Positions 27,209 to 38,507 of a DNA stretch of 56,179 bases are shown piece by piece (positions within the stretch are counted from its first letter, which is position 1; each line of letters begins with the position of its first letter). Under the pieces are notes generated by a model that was not told the origin of the DNA, did not search any database, and saw only the letters and a list, made by a program, of their open reading frames with translations. The position numbers and the translations under genes were made by a program. The stretch comes from Lactobacillus hamsteri DSM 5661 = JCM 6256. Its GTDB lineage: Bacteria; Bacillota; Bacilli; Lactobacillales; Lactobacillaceae. The stretch is from positions 1 through 56,179 of the forward strand of contig NZ_BALY01000010.1 of the NCBI RefSeq assembly GCF_000615445.1, read 5' to 3'.

Positions 27209-30200
27209 TTAATCTACTTGGACAATTTTTTTAGCATCTAACAAAATTAAATACTTACTCTTAACATTTACTGGTGCAAATTCGTTTAATGCCTGTTCAT
27301 ATAAACGAAGCTGACCAGTATATTTGTCTTTTATCTTTTGAATAGCGACATCTAAATGATTCTGATCAACATAATCTGTCTTGTAGTCAAACAAAATGAT
27401 ACCATCATCTGCTATATAATAACCATCAATTGTACCGTGGACCAGGATTTTAGCATGAGGATCACTAAAATCTTTAAACAATTTTTTAGCAGAAGCGATG
27501 CTTGAAAAATCCACTTCACGCTTTAAGTTATCAGGATGATTCCAAAACTCTTTAGCAAAGTCGCTATGAGTGAACCAAAGAATTTCATCTTTATGGAGGC
27601 TTGGTACAATATCAGGATTTAGCTTTTTCTTGACAATTAAATCTTGAATCTCATTATCAAGATCAGCTTCATCGCCTGTTCCTTCATAATTGTAGTATTG
27701 CAAAATTAAGTGCGTAGCCGTTCCGATTTCTGCACCAGTAAATTTAGTTTCAAATAAGAAATTAGGCTTAGTATCAATCGGCTGCAAATAACGATTAGTT
27801 GAAGTGATTAAATGAGCATTCTCAAGTTCACTATCAATTGGATCATTAAATGCGCTTTTAATTTCAGAAACAGCTTGATAAGCCGTTGTTTGACTAGCAT
27901 CCCTAAATGGATACTTAAAATCATAAAGTCGCTTAGCCGTCTTAGTAAGCAAATTGTACTCATCATTTTGCTCGTTGCTTTTTTCATCAGCTTCAACCAC
28001 GTCACTAATTGGCTCATCGTACTTAACATACAAGATATCTTGACTTTGATCAATTGCTTCGCTGATATCTGTTAACTTTTGTGGAACCTGACGATCAAAT
28101 GCTAAAGCTGGCCCCACAAAGCTTAATGGACTGTTAGCTGATAATTTGTCACTTAATGATAACTGCTCGCCAACGCTTAATTCTTGGCGCCATTTTTGAA
28201 CATTCTTTTCAAAGCTTGGAATTTCTGTTACTAGAATCAGTTTTTGCTTGGCGCGTGTCAATGCAACATATAAAATACGTGATTCTTCTTCAAGAATCTG
28301 ACGTTTCTTTTCCACATTTCCAATTGCTTTAACTAAAGTATCAATTCGATATTGGGGCTGCTTAATAGTTAGGCCAATTCCATCATTATTTATTACATAA
28401 TTGCCACGTAAATCTCTCATTTGGTAGCGATGTTCCATCCCTACGTAAAAGACAATTGGAAATTCCAAACCTTTTGACCCGTGAATTGTCATTAATCTAA
28501 TTGCATTACCGGCTTCCTTAGTTAAAAGTGGCTGAGCAAGGTCTTTTTGACTACGACGCATACGATCAATAAAATTAATAAATTGATAAAGTCCCTTAAA
28601 ACCGGCACTTTCATACGAAGTTGCTCGTTCATAAAGAGCTTCTAAATTAACGCGACGCTGTTCTCCATTAGGCAAAGCAGTCATAATTTCCAGCAAACTA
28701 GTTCGCTCATAAATGCTCCAAATCAACTCGGAAATTCGATGATTAGTAGCAAAATCTCTTAAATCAGATAATTGATTTAAAAAGTTTTTAATTTTATCAC
28801 TAAGATCATTATTCATTGAAACATACGACAAAAGCGCACTATAAAAGCTTGCTTGTTTATTGTTAATACGAATTTTAGCGAGCTCTTCTTCGTTAAAGTT
28901 AAATAAAGGTGATCTTAAAACCGTTACTAAAGGAATATCTTGATCAGGATTATCAATAATCTTGAGGTAATCCATCATAATTGTTAATTCAAAAGTTTGG
29001 AAGTAATTTTCCGCATCAGTAATGAACAAAGGAATATTATTTTTAGCAAATTCCTGCATGATTTCTAGGTTATTGCTACGACTACGTGTCAAGATAGCAA
29101 TGTCGCTATAGCGGAAATCACGTTTTTTATTTTCACGTGCATCATAGACCTGTAATTTTTCCTGTTTGAATTGCTTAATGCGGTCAATTACCATTTGGAT
29201 TTCTGAATAATCAATTTCACCGTTATCATCAGAATCAAAATTGCTACTTTGTTTTTTCTCATGAAAAATAATTTCGCTAGCTTGACTTAAATGCTCAGGA
29301 TAATATTTTGCACCAAAAAGCAACTGTCCTTCTTTTCGATAATCAATGCCGCCAAAATTATCGCTCATTACTGTCTTAAAAACTTTATTAACGATTTTAG
29401 TAACTGGTTCAGTTGAACGGAAGTTATCGGCAAGTACGATACGTTTTTCATTAGTATTTTCTTCCTTACCGAATTTATGATATTTCTCTAAGAATAAAGT
29501 TGGCTCAGCTTGACGGAAACCATAAATAGACTGCTTAACATCCCCTACCATAAAGAGATTATTAGTTTTGCCATTCTTGATAGTTTGGATAATTCCTTCT
29601 TGCAAAGCATTAATATCCTGATACTCATCAACCAAAATTTCTTTAAATTTATTTTGATAAAAGTCACGTGCCATTTGTGAGTTAGAAATGTCTTGACTAA
29701 GAATTTGATAAGCAAGTTGTTCCATATCGCTATAATCAAGAAGATTTTCTTCTCTTTTTAGCTTATTAAACCGCTCAATTAAGGAAAGTTCAGCTCTGCT
29801 AATAGCAGACATGATTTTCTGTCCCTTATCCATTACTTTAAGTTGCTCTTTTTCATCACTTGCCAAAAATGACGCATAAGTATCAAAAATTTGTGTTTTA
29901 GCTTCATCTTTTAAAGCTTGTGCCTCTTCATAGAAGTCGAGCAAATCTTCATCCCATTTCTTAGATTTGCGATATTTGCCTGTAAAAACACAACCTCTTA
30001 ATAAGGAGCGCAATTCATCATATGACTTGTCTTCAGTAAGCCCAGTAATAAAAGTAGTCAAATTTTGATCAAAAATAGCAAAATCTTCTTTAACTTTAGC
30101 TAACTCTTTAGTATCCATTTGCGTAGCAACTAAAAGTTGATCTATTTTTTTCTTTAGACCACTAAAAGTGTCAATTAAATGCTTTTTTATATTATCTTGC

Positions 30201-30829
30201 CATAACTTGCTTTTAACTAGTTCTTGATTATTAATCACATATTTTCGAGGTAAATCTTTTAGCCATTCTTTATAATCCGGCTTAGCCATAGCAAAATTAT
30301 ACAAATCTAGTAATAAATCTCGGGCTGAATCTGCATCCCTGTCCCCCGAGAAATTATCATAAAAACTAATAAAATCTTTATCCTGGTCTTCTAAATATTC
30401 ACTTTCGATTTCTTTTAAGGCACGTTCTTTTAACAATGCTGCCTGAGTCTCATCAGTTAAAATACTAAAACTTGGATCGAGATCAACAGCATAGTAAAAG
30501 CGATGAATGACGTCTAAACAGAAAGCATCAATCGTAGAAATATTAGCTGTATCAATTAAATTAAGTTGTCTGCGTAAATAATTTCGATTGCCGTTTGCAT
30601 TGCGCAAAGCTTGTGTCAATTCCAACTTAATTCTTGCCTTCATTTCTTCGGCTGCAGCCTTGGTAAACGTAACTATCAGCAATTGATCAACGCTAATGCC
30701 TGACATAATTTCTTTTAACACACGCTGAACAAGGACAGTAGTTTTACCCGAACCCGCTGAAGCAGAGACTAAAATGTCTTTGCCACGCTCATCAATAGCT
30801 TCTTGTTGTTTTTCAGTAAATGACGGCAT
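27209..30829 (-). CDS. addA: ATP-dependent helicase/nuclease subunit A (AddA/RexA)
   Basis: The helicase-nuclease half of the AddAB (RexAB) enzyme that processes double-strand breaks up to a Chi site for RecA. The 1206-residue protein has Walker A SASAGSGKTTVL at about residue 22, DEYQDI (motif II), MTIHGSKGLEFPIV (motif V), and LYVALTRAKQ (motif VI). The C-terminal RecB-like nuclease motif is GIILFDYKTDY. Its start codon overlaps the stop of addB, so the subunits are translated together. Confidence 0.95.
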   Translation of the reverse strand: MPSFTEKQQEAIDERGKDILVSASAGSGKTTVLVQRVLKEIMSGISVDQLLIVTFTKAAAEEMKARIKLELTQALRNANGNRNYLRRQLNLIDTANISTIDAFCLDVIHRFYYAVDLDPSFSILTDETQAALLKERALKEIESEYLEDQDKDFISFYDNFSGDRDADSARDLLLDLYNFAMAKPDYKEWLKDLPRKYVINNQELVKSKLWQDNIKKHLIDTFSGLKKKIDQLLVATQMDTKELAKVKEDFAIFDQNLTTFITGLTEDKSYDELRSLLRGCVFTGKYRKSKKWDEDLLDFYEEAQALKDEAKTQIFDTYASFLASDEKEQLKVMDKGQKIMSAISRAELSLIERFNKLKREENLLDYSDMEQLAYQILSQDISNSQMARDFYQNKFKEILVDEYQDINALQEGIIQTIKNGKTNNLFMVGDVKQSIYGFRQAEPTLFLEKYHKFGKEENTNEKRIVLADNFRSTEPVTKIVNKVFKTVMSDNFGGIDYRKEGQLLFGAKYYPEHLSQASEIIFHEKKQSSNFDSDDNGEIDYSEIQMVIDRIKQFKQEKLQVYDARENKKRDFRYSDIAILTRSRSNNLEIMQEFAKNNIPLFITDAENYFQTFELTIMMDYLKIIDNPDQDIPLVTVLRSPLFNFNEEELAKIRINNKQASFYSALLSYVSMNNDLSDKIKNFLNQLSDLRDFATNHRISELIWSIYERTSLLEIMTALPNGEQRRVNLEALYERATSYESAGFKGLYQFINFIDRMRRSQKDLAQPLLTKEAGNAIRLMTIHGSKGLEFPIVFYVGMEHRYQMRDLRGNYVINNDGIGLTIKQPQYRIDTLVKAIGNVEKKRQILEEESRILYVALTRAKQKLILVTEIPSFEKNVQKWRQELSVGEQLSLSDKLSANSPLSFVGPALAFDRQVPQKLTDISEAIDQSQDILYVKYDEPISDVVEADEKSNEQNDEYNLLTKTAKRLYDFKYPFRDASQTTAYQAVSEIKSAFNDPIDSELENAHLITSTNRYLQPIDTKPNFLFETKFTGAEIGTATHLILQYYNYEGTGDEADLDNEIQDLIVKKKLNPDIVPSLHKDEILWFTHSDFAKEFWNHPDNLKREVDFSSIASAKKLFKDFSDPHAKILVHGTIDGYYIADDGIILFDYKTDYVDQNHLDVAIQKIKDKYTGQLRLYEQALNEFAPVNVKSKYLILLDAKKIVQVD

Positions 30830-33800
30830 TAATCTTCCTCCTTGTTCAATTTTTCTTTGATTTTTTCCAACAATTCTTTCTTATTCATACTATTAATATC
30901 ATGATATTGATCTTGTCTAAGCATTGCATCAAAGAAGAAAATATCGCGATAATCTGAATAAGTTAAAGCATTGCGAGTTTTACCATAACGGTATGGATTG
31001 AGTTTTATTTTTCCTGATAAAATTTCGGTTGAAGCCTCTTTAATTAGAAATTCGTCATAGTCAAGCAACATCTTAATTTCATCTTCGCTAAAGTTAGTAT
31101 TGCTTGGTAAAGTAAAGCCACCATTTTTCTTTGTTTTAATTCCAGAATATATTTGGGAGTTTACTTGCTTATCATCTAAAAGCGGTTCAGCTTCTGTTAA
31201 CAAAATTGGATCATTTGAAATTAAACCTGTATACATTAGCTTAGGCTTTCCATCTAATGCATTATTTTTCACTTGTAAATTAGCGCCTATTAAATCTTTG
31301 CCGTTTAAACGATCAAGCTGTCGGGTAATTGTTTGATAGAATGCGCCTAAAAGTGATAAGTCATTATTTCCAGCAAAGAATTGATTATTTTTGCTTAAAA
31401 CATCTAAATAAGAAACCATCTGTAAAGCAATACCGTTATAGAACATCCCCAAATCGAATTTTTTAGCCGAAGACTTATAGTCGATTACTTGTGCCAAAAT
31501 TTGATTCTTTCCAGATATTGGTGCTAGGTCAACACGATCCATTTTTCCGCGCAAATTTACATGGTGATTTCCTGCTAAATCTGGCAAAGCTAATTTTAAT
31601 CCTTTAACTTTTTCACCTGAGCCAAAACTTAGCTCTGAATATTTAGCCCGAAGTGGGGTTTGCTTAAGTGAGCGACGCCAATTGTTTGCGACTTTTGAAG
31701 TGGTGTGATCCAAACATTTAAATAAATATTGATTAAATGGATCGTCCATTAATTGTGAATATTTCTTTTCATCTTTCATAGCCTCACGTGCAAGACTAAG
31801 CAATTTTTCCATTTCTACTTGGTCAATATCAGCTAAGTTAAGATGCTTATTGTTTAATTCTTTTACTAAACGATCGAAAGTTTCATGGAAATAGTTACCT
31901 GCTTGGATAACGTCAAATTCGTTTTCAAAACGTTTGCGTAAACGCAATCCATAATTTAAAAAATACTCATAAGAGTTTTCGTAGTAAGTTTCAAGCTGGG
32001 AAACTGATGAATTAAGATTTTGACCATATAGTTCTTGTGCAAGGGATGCATCAATATCTTCAGGATTATTGTCAAACTCGCTGGCTTCTATAACGGTTTT
32101 AGTCTTTTCAGGGATGCTTTCTTTAGATAAACTAAGCAAATTGCTAATAGTTTTATTTGGTGCAATCGAATTTAAATATGCCAAATAACCCAAACTGGCG
32201 TCTGGATTGGTGATAAATGATAAAACATCTTGTAACTTCTCTGGCAAGTCATGTTGAGCCATTTCGGGAGCATTGTTTTGCTTTAAGCGCTCATAAAAAA
32301 TTGATGGTTCTAGTTCTTCATTAGCAGCATTTAGAACAGGATAAGACAAGTAAACTTTGTCCTGTGCTAAAGCCAAAGCTAAACCAAATTGATAATTTTG
32401 ATCCAAGTTATTCACTTGCTGACGATCTTCAAGATAAGCATCATCTGCAAAGCCCGGTTTCATATTTTCAATATTTTCCGAACTCAAGAATCCCGGTGTT
32501 TTTTGAATACTTGGTAAATTGCCAGCTGTCGCTCCAATAATAAAGACCTGTTTATAGCCTGTATTTTGTACCATACCAATTTCTGAAATATTGACAGCAT
32601 CAAGTGTTGATGGAATTTGTGAGAAATTTGCTTGACGAAAACTGCTAATCAGCATTTCAAAAAAGCTATTAGTTTCAAATTCATCAGGATTAATTAAAAG
32701 ATAATCCTTTAAAAGCGTTATTAACAAATCCCATAATTGTTCAGGCTGTTGTGCTTGTTGCAAATCGCCTGCTTCATTAGCTGTATCGCGCCATTTTTCT
32801 AATTGACTAGCAACACCATTATCGGCTAAAAAATTAAAGAAAATCGTAATTGCTTTTTGGCTACTTTTTTCATCCCCTAAAGACGTAAAAAGCGAGTTAA
32901 TTTTATCAACTATGTAAGCACGCAATTTGTCAATTTTCGCTACTTCATCGGGCATCTTATCCAGTCTAATAACGTCTGCTGCCACATATTCAGAAAAGTT
33001 ACGTTTCCAAGAATTATGATTAATCCCATGAGCTAAAACAAAATTTTCTAGCTCATCAATATCATGAATAAATGCGGCCTCATCTTGATACCATGAAGGA
33101 ATAAGCAATCTTGTCTTTAAAATCGCTAAAATATTTGTACTTTGCCATGGTCTCTTGAGAAGTGCAGCCAAATTTTCAATTAAAACAACTAAAGGGTGAT
33201 ACTTCATTTCCTGTTGCAAATCGTTGAAAAATGGGATCTTATTTTGACGTAAAATTGGAATTAAATAAGTTTCATACTCATGTAAATTCGGCGCTAAAAT
33301 CAAGAAATCTTGATAACGATAATTGCTCAATGCTACTTGTTGATAAATTGTTCGGGCAACAAAGTATGCTTCCGCATATCGAGAATCTGCCTTAACCAAT
33401 TGGACATTTTTAAGTTCATCAATTTTAGGAAGCGTTTCTGTCCAGATGCCATTTAAAATTTCTCGTTTATTTTGTTTAGGACTAAGCGGATAAATTTCTT
33501 GTTCAAAATCAATGCTTCTTTTGGTAAGAAAATCAGTTAAATGTTTGATAGTTTGCTGAATAATGTAATCATAATCTCCCGGTTCAGCTGCAGAATTAAT
33601 TTCACCAATTCGAGTCTTGAAAGCTAACGTAACATTTTTCGCTTTCATCATAAGCAACCGGATAGTCAATGATTCTTGCAATGAAAAATGTGAAAAATCT
33701 GTAAAGTAAAAACTTGCATTCGAAAGATCAACTTTTGAAGCTAATAATTCATTCATTTGTAACTGAACTTCATTTTTAGTTGAAAATTTTCCTGCAATTT

Positions 33801-34308
33801 CTTTTAGAAAATCATTATATATTATCTTTAAATCATGTATTTTCCCTTCAGTTTCACGATCTAAATTCTCAGTATTTAAAGTTTCTAAATCAAGATTACC
33901 ATCATATACTTGCAATATTGTATCGTAAAGCTGTTTCACTAAACCAGAATTGACATTTACATTCTTAAACAGATCTAGTTCTGGACGATGCTTATCAATT
34001 ATCTTAGATAAAAGCATTGCTGCAGCCGCATCATCAAGCTGCGTTGGCAAGCCCATTTCTGCATCTTTTAAGAAATACCACGCTAATCTTGAAAAAGATA
34101 AAACTTGCAAATTCTTTACAGAAGTTTCTTCTTTGTCTTGACTAAGAGCCAGTCTATTTATTGCCTTAATTTCTGTGGTAAACTTAATATGATTTGGAAC
34201 GATGATGAAAGTTTCATATTCTGGATGTTGTCTGTAATTTTCTACTGCTTGTTCCAGAATTTTTTCTTGTAATGGGTCAGTTTGACGGCCTGTAATAATT
34301 TTGATCAT
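30829..34308 (-). CDS. rexB: ATP-dependent nuclease subunit B (AddB, RexB type)
   Basis: The partner of AddA, 1159 residues, with an inactivated N-terminal helicase-like part and a C-terminal nuclease. The N-terminus reads [15 protein letters not shown] where AddB proteins have a Walker A GKS/T loop, so ATP binding there is not expected. The nuclease motif [12 protein letters not shown] is intact. The Cys cluster that holds [4Fe-4S] in Bacillus AddB is missing: [13 protein letters not shown] replaces the usual CPFxYF, and only one Cys (KCLDH) is seen. This matches the RexB subclass of streptococci and lactobacilli. Confidence 0.93.
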   Translation of the reverse strand: MIKIITGRQTDPLQEKILEQAVENYRQHPEYETFIIVPNHIKFTTEIKAINRLALSQDKEETSVKNLQVLSFSRLAWYFLKDAEMGLPTQLDDAAAAMLLSKIIDKHRPELDLFKNVNVNSGLVKQLYDTILQVYDGNLDLETLNTENLDRETEGKIHDLKIIYNDFLKEIAGKFSTKNEVQLQMNELLASKVDLSNASFYFTDFSHFSLQESLTIRLLMMKAKNVTLAFKTRIGEINSAAEPGDYDYIIQQTIKHLTDFLTKRSIDFEQEIYPLSPKQNKREILNGIWTETLPKIDELKNVQLVKADSRYAEAYFVARTIYQQVALSNYRYQDFLILAPNLHEYETYLIPILRQNKIPFFNDLQQEMKYHPLVVLIENLAALLKRPWQSTNILAILKTRLLIPSWYQDEAAFIHDIDELENFVLAHGINHNSWKRNFSEYVAADVIRLDKMPDEVAKIDKLRAYIVDKINSLFTSLGDEKSSQKAITIFFNFLADNGVASQLEKWRDTANEAGDLQQAQQPEQLWDLLITLLKDYLLINPDEFETNSFFEMLISSFRQANFSQIPSTLDAVNISEIGMVQNTGYKQVFIIGATAGNLPSIQKTPGFLSSENIENMKPGFADDAYLEDRQQVNNLDQNYQFGLALALAQDKVYLSYPVLNAANEELEPSIFYERLKQNNAPEMAQHDLPEKLQDVLSFITNPDASLGYLAYLNSIAPNKTISNLLSLSKESIPEKTKTVIEASEFDNNPEDIDASLAQELYGQNLNSSVSQLETYYENSYEYFLNYGLRLRKRFENEFDVIQAGNYFHETFDRLVKELNNKHLNLADIDQVEMEKLLSLAREAMKDEKKYSQLMDDPFNQYLFKCLDHTTSKVANNWRRSLKQTPLRAKYSELSFGSGEKVKGLKLALPDLAGNHHVNLRGKMDRVDLAPISGKNQILAQVIDYKSSAKKFDLGMFYNGIALQMVSYLDVLSKNNQFFAGNNDLSLLGAFYQTITRQLDRLNGKDLIGANLQVKNNALDGKPKLMYTGLISNDPILLTEAEPLLDDKQVNSQIYSGIKTKKNGGFTLPSNTNFSEDEIKMLLDYDEFLIKEASTEILSGKIKLNPYRYGKTRNALTYSDYRDIFFFDAMLRQDQYHDINSMNKKELLEKIKEKLNKEED

Positions 34309-34378
34309 TTGTTCGTTAACTCCTTGTATTTTATTTTAGCATAGGAGCTTTTTTATTCATTAAAAATAAAACTTAGGA

Positions 34379-35299
34379 ATGGAAAAATTAATGAAAAGTA
34401 GTTATTTAACACATGGAAAAGTAATTCTTATTGGTGAACACTCTGTTGTTTATGGTTATGATGCGCTTTGCATGCCCATTAAATCATTGCATATTAAAAC
34501 AACTGTTGAGCCTAATGACGAAGACTGGATGGACACAGAACGCTATCATGGCCCATTATTTGATGCACCTAATGAATATGACGGTTTAAAATACGTTGTT
34601 AAAACTATGCTTGAAAAAGCCAATAGCAATGAAAAGCTTAAAATTACCTATACTGGCGAGATTCCAATGGAGCGTGGCTTTGGGTCAAGTGCAACTGTAG
34701 CTTTAGGAACTACCAAAGCTATGAATGATTACTTTAAGCTTAATATGTCTCATGATGAAATTATGGCTGTAACCAATCACGCAGAAATGATTAATCATGG
34801 TAAAGCATCGGGACTAGATGCTGCAACTGTAAATTCTGACTATCTTGTTTTCTTTAATACGCAAGATGGTCCTAAAAGACTTGAAACAAAGCTCGGTGCT
34901 ACTCTCTTGATTATGGATACAGGGCAACTTGGAAATACACGCGAGGCTGTAACCAAAGTCCGCTCTCAACTTGATAAATCAGTTGATGCTAATAAGCGTA
35001 TTGAAAGATTGGGCGAATTAGCAGATAAAACTAAAGCAGCTTGGATGATTCAAGATAAGGAAGCAGTTGGTACTTGTTTCAACGAAGCTCAAGAGATTTT
35101 GGCTTCGTTTGGTCTTTCTACTCATAAAATTGATCAGTTGAAGCAAATTGCTCATGAAAATGGCGCACTTGGCTTTAAGTTTTCCGGTGGCGGACTTGGT
35201 GGCATTGTCATTGCACTATGCGACAATGACGAAATGGCAAAAGAAATTGCTGAAAAAAGCAAAGATTTAATTAGTGATTTTTGGATCGAAAAAATATAA
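34379..35299 (+). CDS. mvk: Mevalonate kinase
   Basis: First kinase of the lower mevalonate pathway, making 5-phosphomevalonate. A GHMP kinase of 306 residues with the N-terminal HGKVILIGEHSVVYG, the ATP loop MERGFGSSATVALG (about residues 97-110), and the C-terminal KFSGGGLGG. The written start is 34379; the ATG at 34391 (MKSSYLTHG) has GGAA at a better distance and may be the real one. It opens the plus-strand operon mvk-mvaD-mvaK2-fni and diverges from addB. Confidence 0.95.
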   Translation: MEKLMKSSYLTHGKVILIGEHSVVYGYDALCMPIKSLHIKTTVEPNDEDWMDTERYHGPLFDAPNEYDGLKYVVKTMLEKANSNEKLKITYTGEIPMERGFGSSATVALGTTKAMNDYFKLNMSHDEIMAVTNHAEMINHGKASGLDAATVNSDYLVFFNTQDGPKRLETKLGATLLIMDTGQLGNTREAVTKVRSQLDKSVDANKRIERLGELADKTKAAWMIQDKEAVGTCFNEAQEILASFGLSTHKIDQLKQIAHENGALGFKFSGGGLGGIVIALCDNDEMAKEIAEKSKDLISDFWIEKI

Positions 35300-35311
35300 A
35301 GGAAATATTAA

Positions 35312-36271
35312 ATGAAAAAAACTGCGCGCGCACACACTAACATTGCTCTTATTAAATATTGGGGCAAGGCCGATGCTAAACTGCGATTACCACTTATGTC
35401 TAGCCTTTCCATGACTCTAGATGCTTTTTATACAGATACTTCTATTGAAGAATCTGAAAATATGGAATTTTACTTGAACGATAAAAAGCAAGATGAAGTG
35501 GCAACAAAACGTGTATTTAAATACATCGATACACTCCAACATAAATTTGGAGTCTCAGGCAACTTAACCATTCATTCAACCAATCACGTTCCTACCGCAG
35601 CTGGACTTGCATCATCAAGTTCAGCTTTTGCCGCACTTGCTGGTGCTTTTACAAGATTTTATGACCTTAATGTAGATAATCAAGAATTATCAAGGTTAGC
35701 TCGAATTGGTTCAGGATCTGCCAGTCGTTCAATTTTTGGTGGCTTTGCTATTTGGCAAAAAGGTCATGATGATGAAAGCTCATATGCTTATGCTCTTGAT
35801 GAACATCCCAACATGGATCTTTATCTTTTAGCCGTTGAGCTAAACAGTCATAAAAAGAAGATTTCCTCGACTATGGGGATGAAAGATGCTCAGTCTTCCC
35901 CATTCTTTGAGTCTTGGCTTAAACGCAATGATTTTGAATTAAGTGAAATGATTGACGCTATTAAAAATAATAACTTTACTAAACTCGGCGAAATAGCTGA
36001 ATTAAATGCTAGCGAAATGCATGCAATCAATTTAACTGCTCAACCTGGTTTTACTTATTTCGAGCCCGATACAATTCATGCTATTAAATTAGTTGAAGAT
36101 TTACGTAAACGTGGAATTGAATGCTATTACACTATTGATGCCGGACCCAATATTAAGATTTTGACTCAATTAAGAAATATAAAAGAAATCAAAAAAATCT
36201 TTGAGTCAGAATTTAATAATGTTAATATAATTAAGGCAAGTTTTGGCCCAGGAATTTCTTACTTGGACTGA
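35312..36271 (+). CDS. mvaD: Diphosphomevalonate decarboxylase
   Basis: Converts mevalonate diphosphate to isopentenyl diphosphate with ATP. The 319-residue protein starts ARAHTNIALIKYWGKAD, has the GHMP loop PTAAGLASSSSAFAAL at about residues 90-105, GSGSASRSIFGGF, and the C-terminal TIDAGPNI with the conserved Asp. It starts 12 nt after mvk with AAAGGA upstream. Length is normal. Confidence 0.95.
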   Translation: MKKTARAHTNIALIKYWGKADAKLRLPLMSSLSMTLDAFYTDTSIEESENMEFYLNDKKQDEVATKRVFKYIDTLQHKFGVSGNLTIHSTNHVPTAAGLASSSSAFAALAGAFTRFYDLNVDNQELSRLARIGSGSASRSIFGGFAIWQKGHDDESSYAYALDEHPNMDLYLLAVELNSHKKKISSTMGMKDAQSSPFFESWLKRNDFELSEMIDAIKNNNFTKLGEIAELNASEMHAINLTAQPGFTYFEPDTIHAIKLVEDLRKRGIECYYTIDAGPNIKILTQLRNIKEIKKIFESEFNNVNIIKASFGPGISYLD

Positions 36272-36319
36272 AATCACTTATGTGATAAAGCTTAATATAG
36301 ATTAGAGGATTAAAATCTT

Positions 36320-37402
36320 TTGATAACAGAAAAAGCACCCGGAAAGTTATATATTGCTGGTGAGTATGCTGTTTTAGAGCAAAATTGTCCTGCAATTTTA
36401 GTTGCAGTAAATCAATTTGTACGTGTTTCTATTTCTAAAAGCAAAACTACCACTGGTTTAATTCATTCAAAACAATATTCACAAAGTTCAATTCATTGGG
36501 TTCGTCAAGGCTCAAGGATGGTAATTGACAATCGTGATAATCCTTTTGAATACATCCTTTCAGCAATTTCATTTACTGAACAATATTGTATTGAACAAAA
36601 TATCAAAATGACCGTCTATGATTTACATGTTAATTCAGATCTAGACTCTGCAGATGGTAAAAAGTACGGCTTAGGCTCAAGTGCAGCCGTTACTGTTGCT
36701 ACTGTTAAGGCGATTTTGCGTTTTTACGGTGTTGATTTTAGTAATGAATTAGTATACAAATTATCTGCTATCTCTCACTACTCCGTACAAGGCAACGGTT
36801 CGGCCGGTGATATTGCGGCAAGCGTATATGGTGGTTGGCTAGCATATCAAACTTTTAATAAGAATTGGCTTAAGCAAGAATTGGCCACTAAGTCTTTAAC
36901 AGACGTTATCAATGAGGCTTGGCCAGGACTTAATATTGAATTGTTAACCCCTCCTGAAGGGATGAAATTAATGATTGGATGGAGTCAAAAGCCTGCATCC
37001 ACTTCTCGCTTGGTCGATGAAACTAATGCTAACAAGGCTGCACTTGATAATGAATATCAACAATTCTTAAACGCATCACGCCAATGCGTACTTAAAATGG
37101 TTAAAGGCTTTGAAGAAGACGACATTGCTTTAATTCAAAAGCAAATACGTGTTAACCGTGAAATTTTACAACACTTTGCAAAAATCAATCACATTGCAAT
37201 CGAAATTCCACGCTTGACTCATTTGATCGATATTGCTGAAAAATTTGGTGGTGCTGCTAAGACTTCTGGTGCCGGTAATGGTGACTGCGGAATCGTTATT
37301 ACCGATGAAAGTACTGATATTGATGCTTTAGAACAAGAATGGCGTAAAAATAATATTTTGCCATTAAACTTCCGCGTACATCAAATTACCTTTACTAAAT
37401 AA
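36320..37402 (+). CDS. mvaK2: Phosphomevalonate kinase
   Basis: Phosphorylates 5-phosphomevalonate. A GHMP kinase of 360 residues with KAPGKLYIAGEYAVLE at the N-terminus, the ATP loop KYGLGSSAAVTVATV at about residues 114-128, and KTSGAGNGDCGI at the C-terminal end. The start is TTG at 36320, with GAGG about 13 nt upstream; no ATG is available at the N-terminal motif. It is cotranscribed with mvaD, 48 nt away. Confidence 0.93.
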   Translation: MITEKAPGKLYIAGEYAVLEQNCPAILVAVNQFVRVSISKSKTTTGLIHSKQYSQSSIHWVRQGSRMVIDNRDNPFEYILSAISFTEQYCIEQNIKMTVYDLHVNSDLDSADGKKYGLGSSAAVTVATVKAILRFYGVDFSNELVYKLSAISHYSVQGNGSAGDIAASVYGGWLAYQTFNKNWLKQELATKSLTDVINEAWPGLNIELLTPPEGMKLMIGWSQKPASTSRLVDETNANKAALDNEYQQFLNASRQCVLKMVKGFEEDDIALIQKQIRVNREILQHFAKINHIAIEIPRLTHLIDIAEKFGGAAKTSGAGNGDCGIVITDESTDIDALEQEWRKNNILPLNFRVHQITFTK

Positions 37403-37412
37403 CGAGGTTTTT

Positions 37413-38430
37413 ATGTCAAAAAGATCTGAAAGAAAAGAAGAACATCTGGCATTAGCAGATGTTTTTTAATGAGAAAAAACAAAATAATTTTGATCAAATG
37501 CACTTGTTGCGCCCTGCTCTTCCTGAAACAAGAGTTAATTTGCATTCTATTGAAACAAACATGTTCGGTAAAAAAGTGTCCGCTCCATTTTTTATTAATG
37601 CAATGACAGGCGGCTCAAAAAAATCATACAAAGTTAATAAGGCATTAGGGCAAATTGCGTGTCAAACTAATATAGCTATGGCATTAGGCTCAGCTAGCAT
37701 TTTAATAAAAGAAAAGAAGGAACAATTCGAAAGCTTTTATACTGCTCGAGAAGAAAATCCAGATGGCGTATTAATTGCTAACGTGAACCCTGCCACTCCA
37801 GCACAAGATGCTCAAAGAATTGTAAATGACTTACAAGCGGATGCTCTTCAAATTCACATTAATTCTGTTCAAGAAATCGCTATGCCTGAAGGAGAACGTA
37901 ATTTTCTCTGGCTAGACAATATGAGAGAAATTCGTAATACGGTTGACGTGCCAATTATTGTTAAAGAAGTAGGTTTTGGCATGGATAGCCATACTATCAA
38001 AACCTTAAAAAGTGATGGTTTTGATCTTCTTGATATTGCGGGCAGTGGTGGGACTAATTTTGCTGAAATTGAAAATGGCAGAAATAGTTTTGATGTTTCT
38101 TACTTAGAAGATTTAGGGTTACCTACTGTAGTGACCGCCCTCATGGCAAAAAAAGCCGGTGCTAACTTCATCGTATCTGGCGGTGTACGTAATCCTCTTG
38201 ATGTATTAAAAGGATTAGTTTTAGGTGGAAAATATGTTGGTATTGCTAATGTATTTTTACAAGAATATATGCAAGATGGCCAAGAAGGACTTCTCTCTTT
38301 AATTCAAAATTGGAAACAAGAATTAGTTGGGTTACTCGCTATTTATGGTCAAAATGATTTAAAATATTTAACGCAAATTAAAACCTATTATGATCTTCCG
38401 CTTAAAAATACAATTGACCAATTAATTTAA
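37413..38430 (+). pseudogene. fni: Type 2 isopentenyl-diphosphate isomerase, N-terminal frameshift
   Basis: An FMN enzyme that interconverts IPP and DMAPP, the last step of this operon. The expected start is ATG 37413 with GAGG upstream, reading SKRSERKEEHLALADVF, then TAA at 37467-37469. The rest of the enzyme is open in another frame from ATG 37459 (FFNEKKQNNFDQMHLLRPAL) to 38430. It includes NAMTGGSKKSYKVN, the FMN region and DLLDIAGSGGTNF. A dinucleotide loss (ATAT to AT) or a one-base gain explains the break. A product from 37459 would lack the conserved N-terminal RKxxH segment, which binds substrate/FMN in this family, and has no clear ribosome site. Confidence 0.85.
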
Positions 38431-38451
38431 CATAATTTTTGATATTTATAT

Positions 38452-38491
38452 AAAAATAAGCATTCAGCCCAAAAAGCTGAATGCTTATTTT
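38452..38491. terminator. Bidirectional terminator after fni
   Basis: AAAAATAAGCATTCAGC and GCTGAATGCTTATTTT pair around CCAAAAA, with T tracts on both sides, between convergent fni and the HAD phosphatase gene. Confidence 0.9.
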
Positions 38492-38507
38492 ATTTTTCTT
38501 GAATAAA

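Noticed and set aside
27808-28075. Overlapping small ORFs on both strands inside addA
   Set aside because: Both are chance frames within a well-conserved gene.
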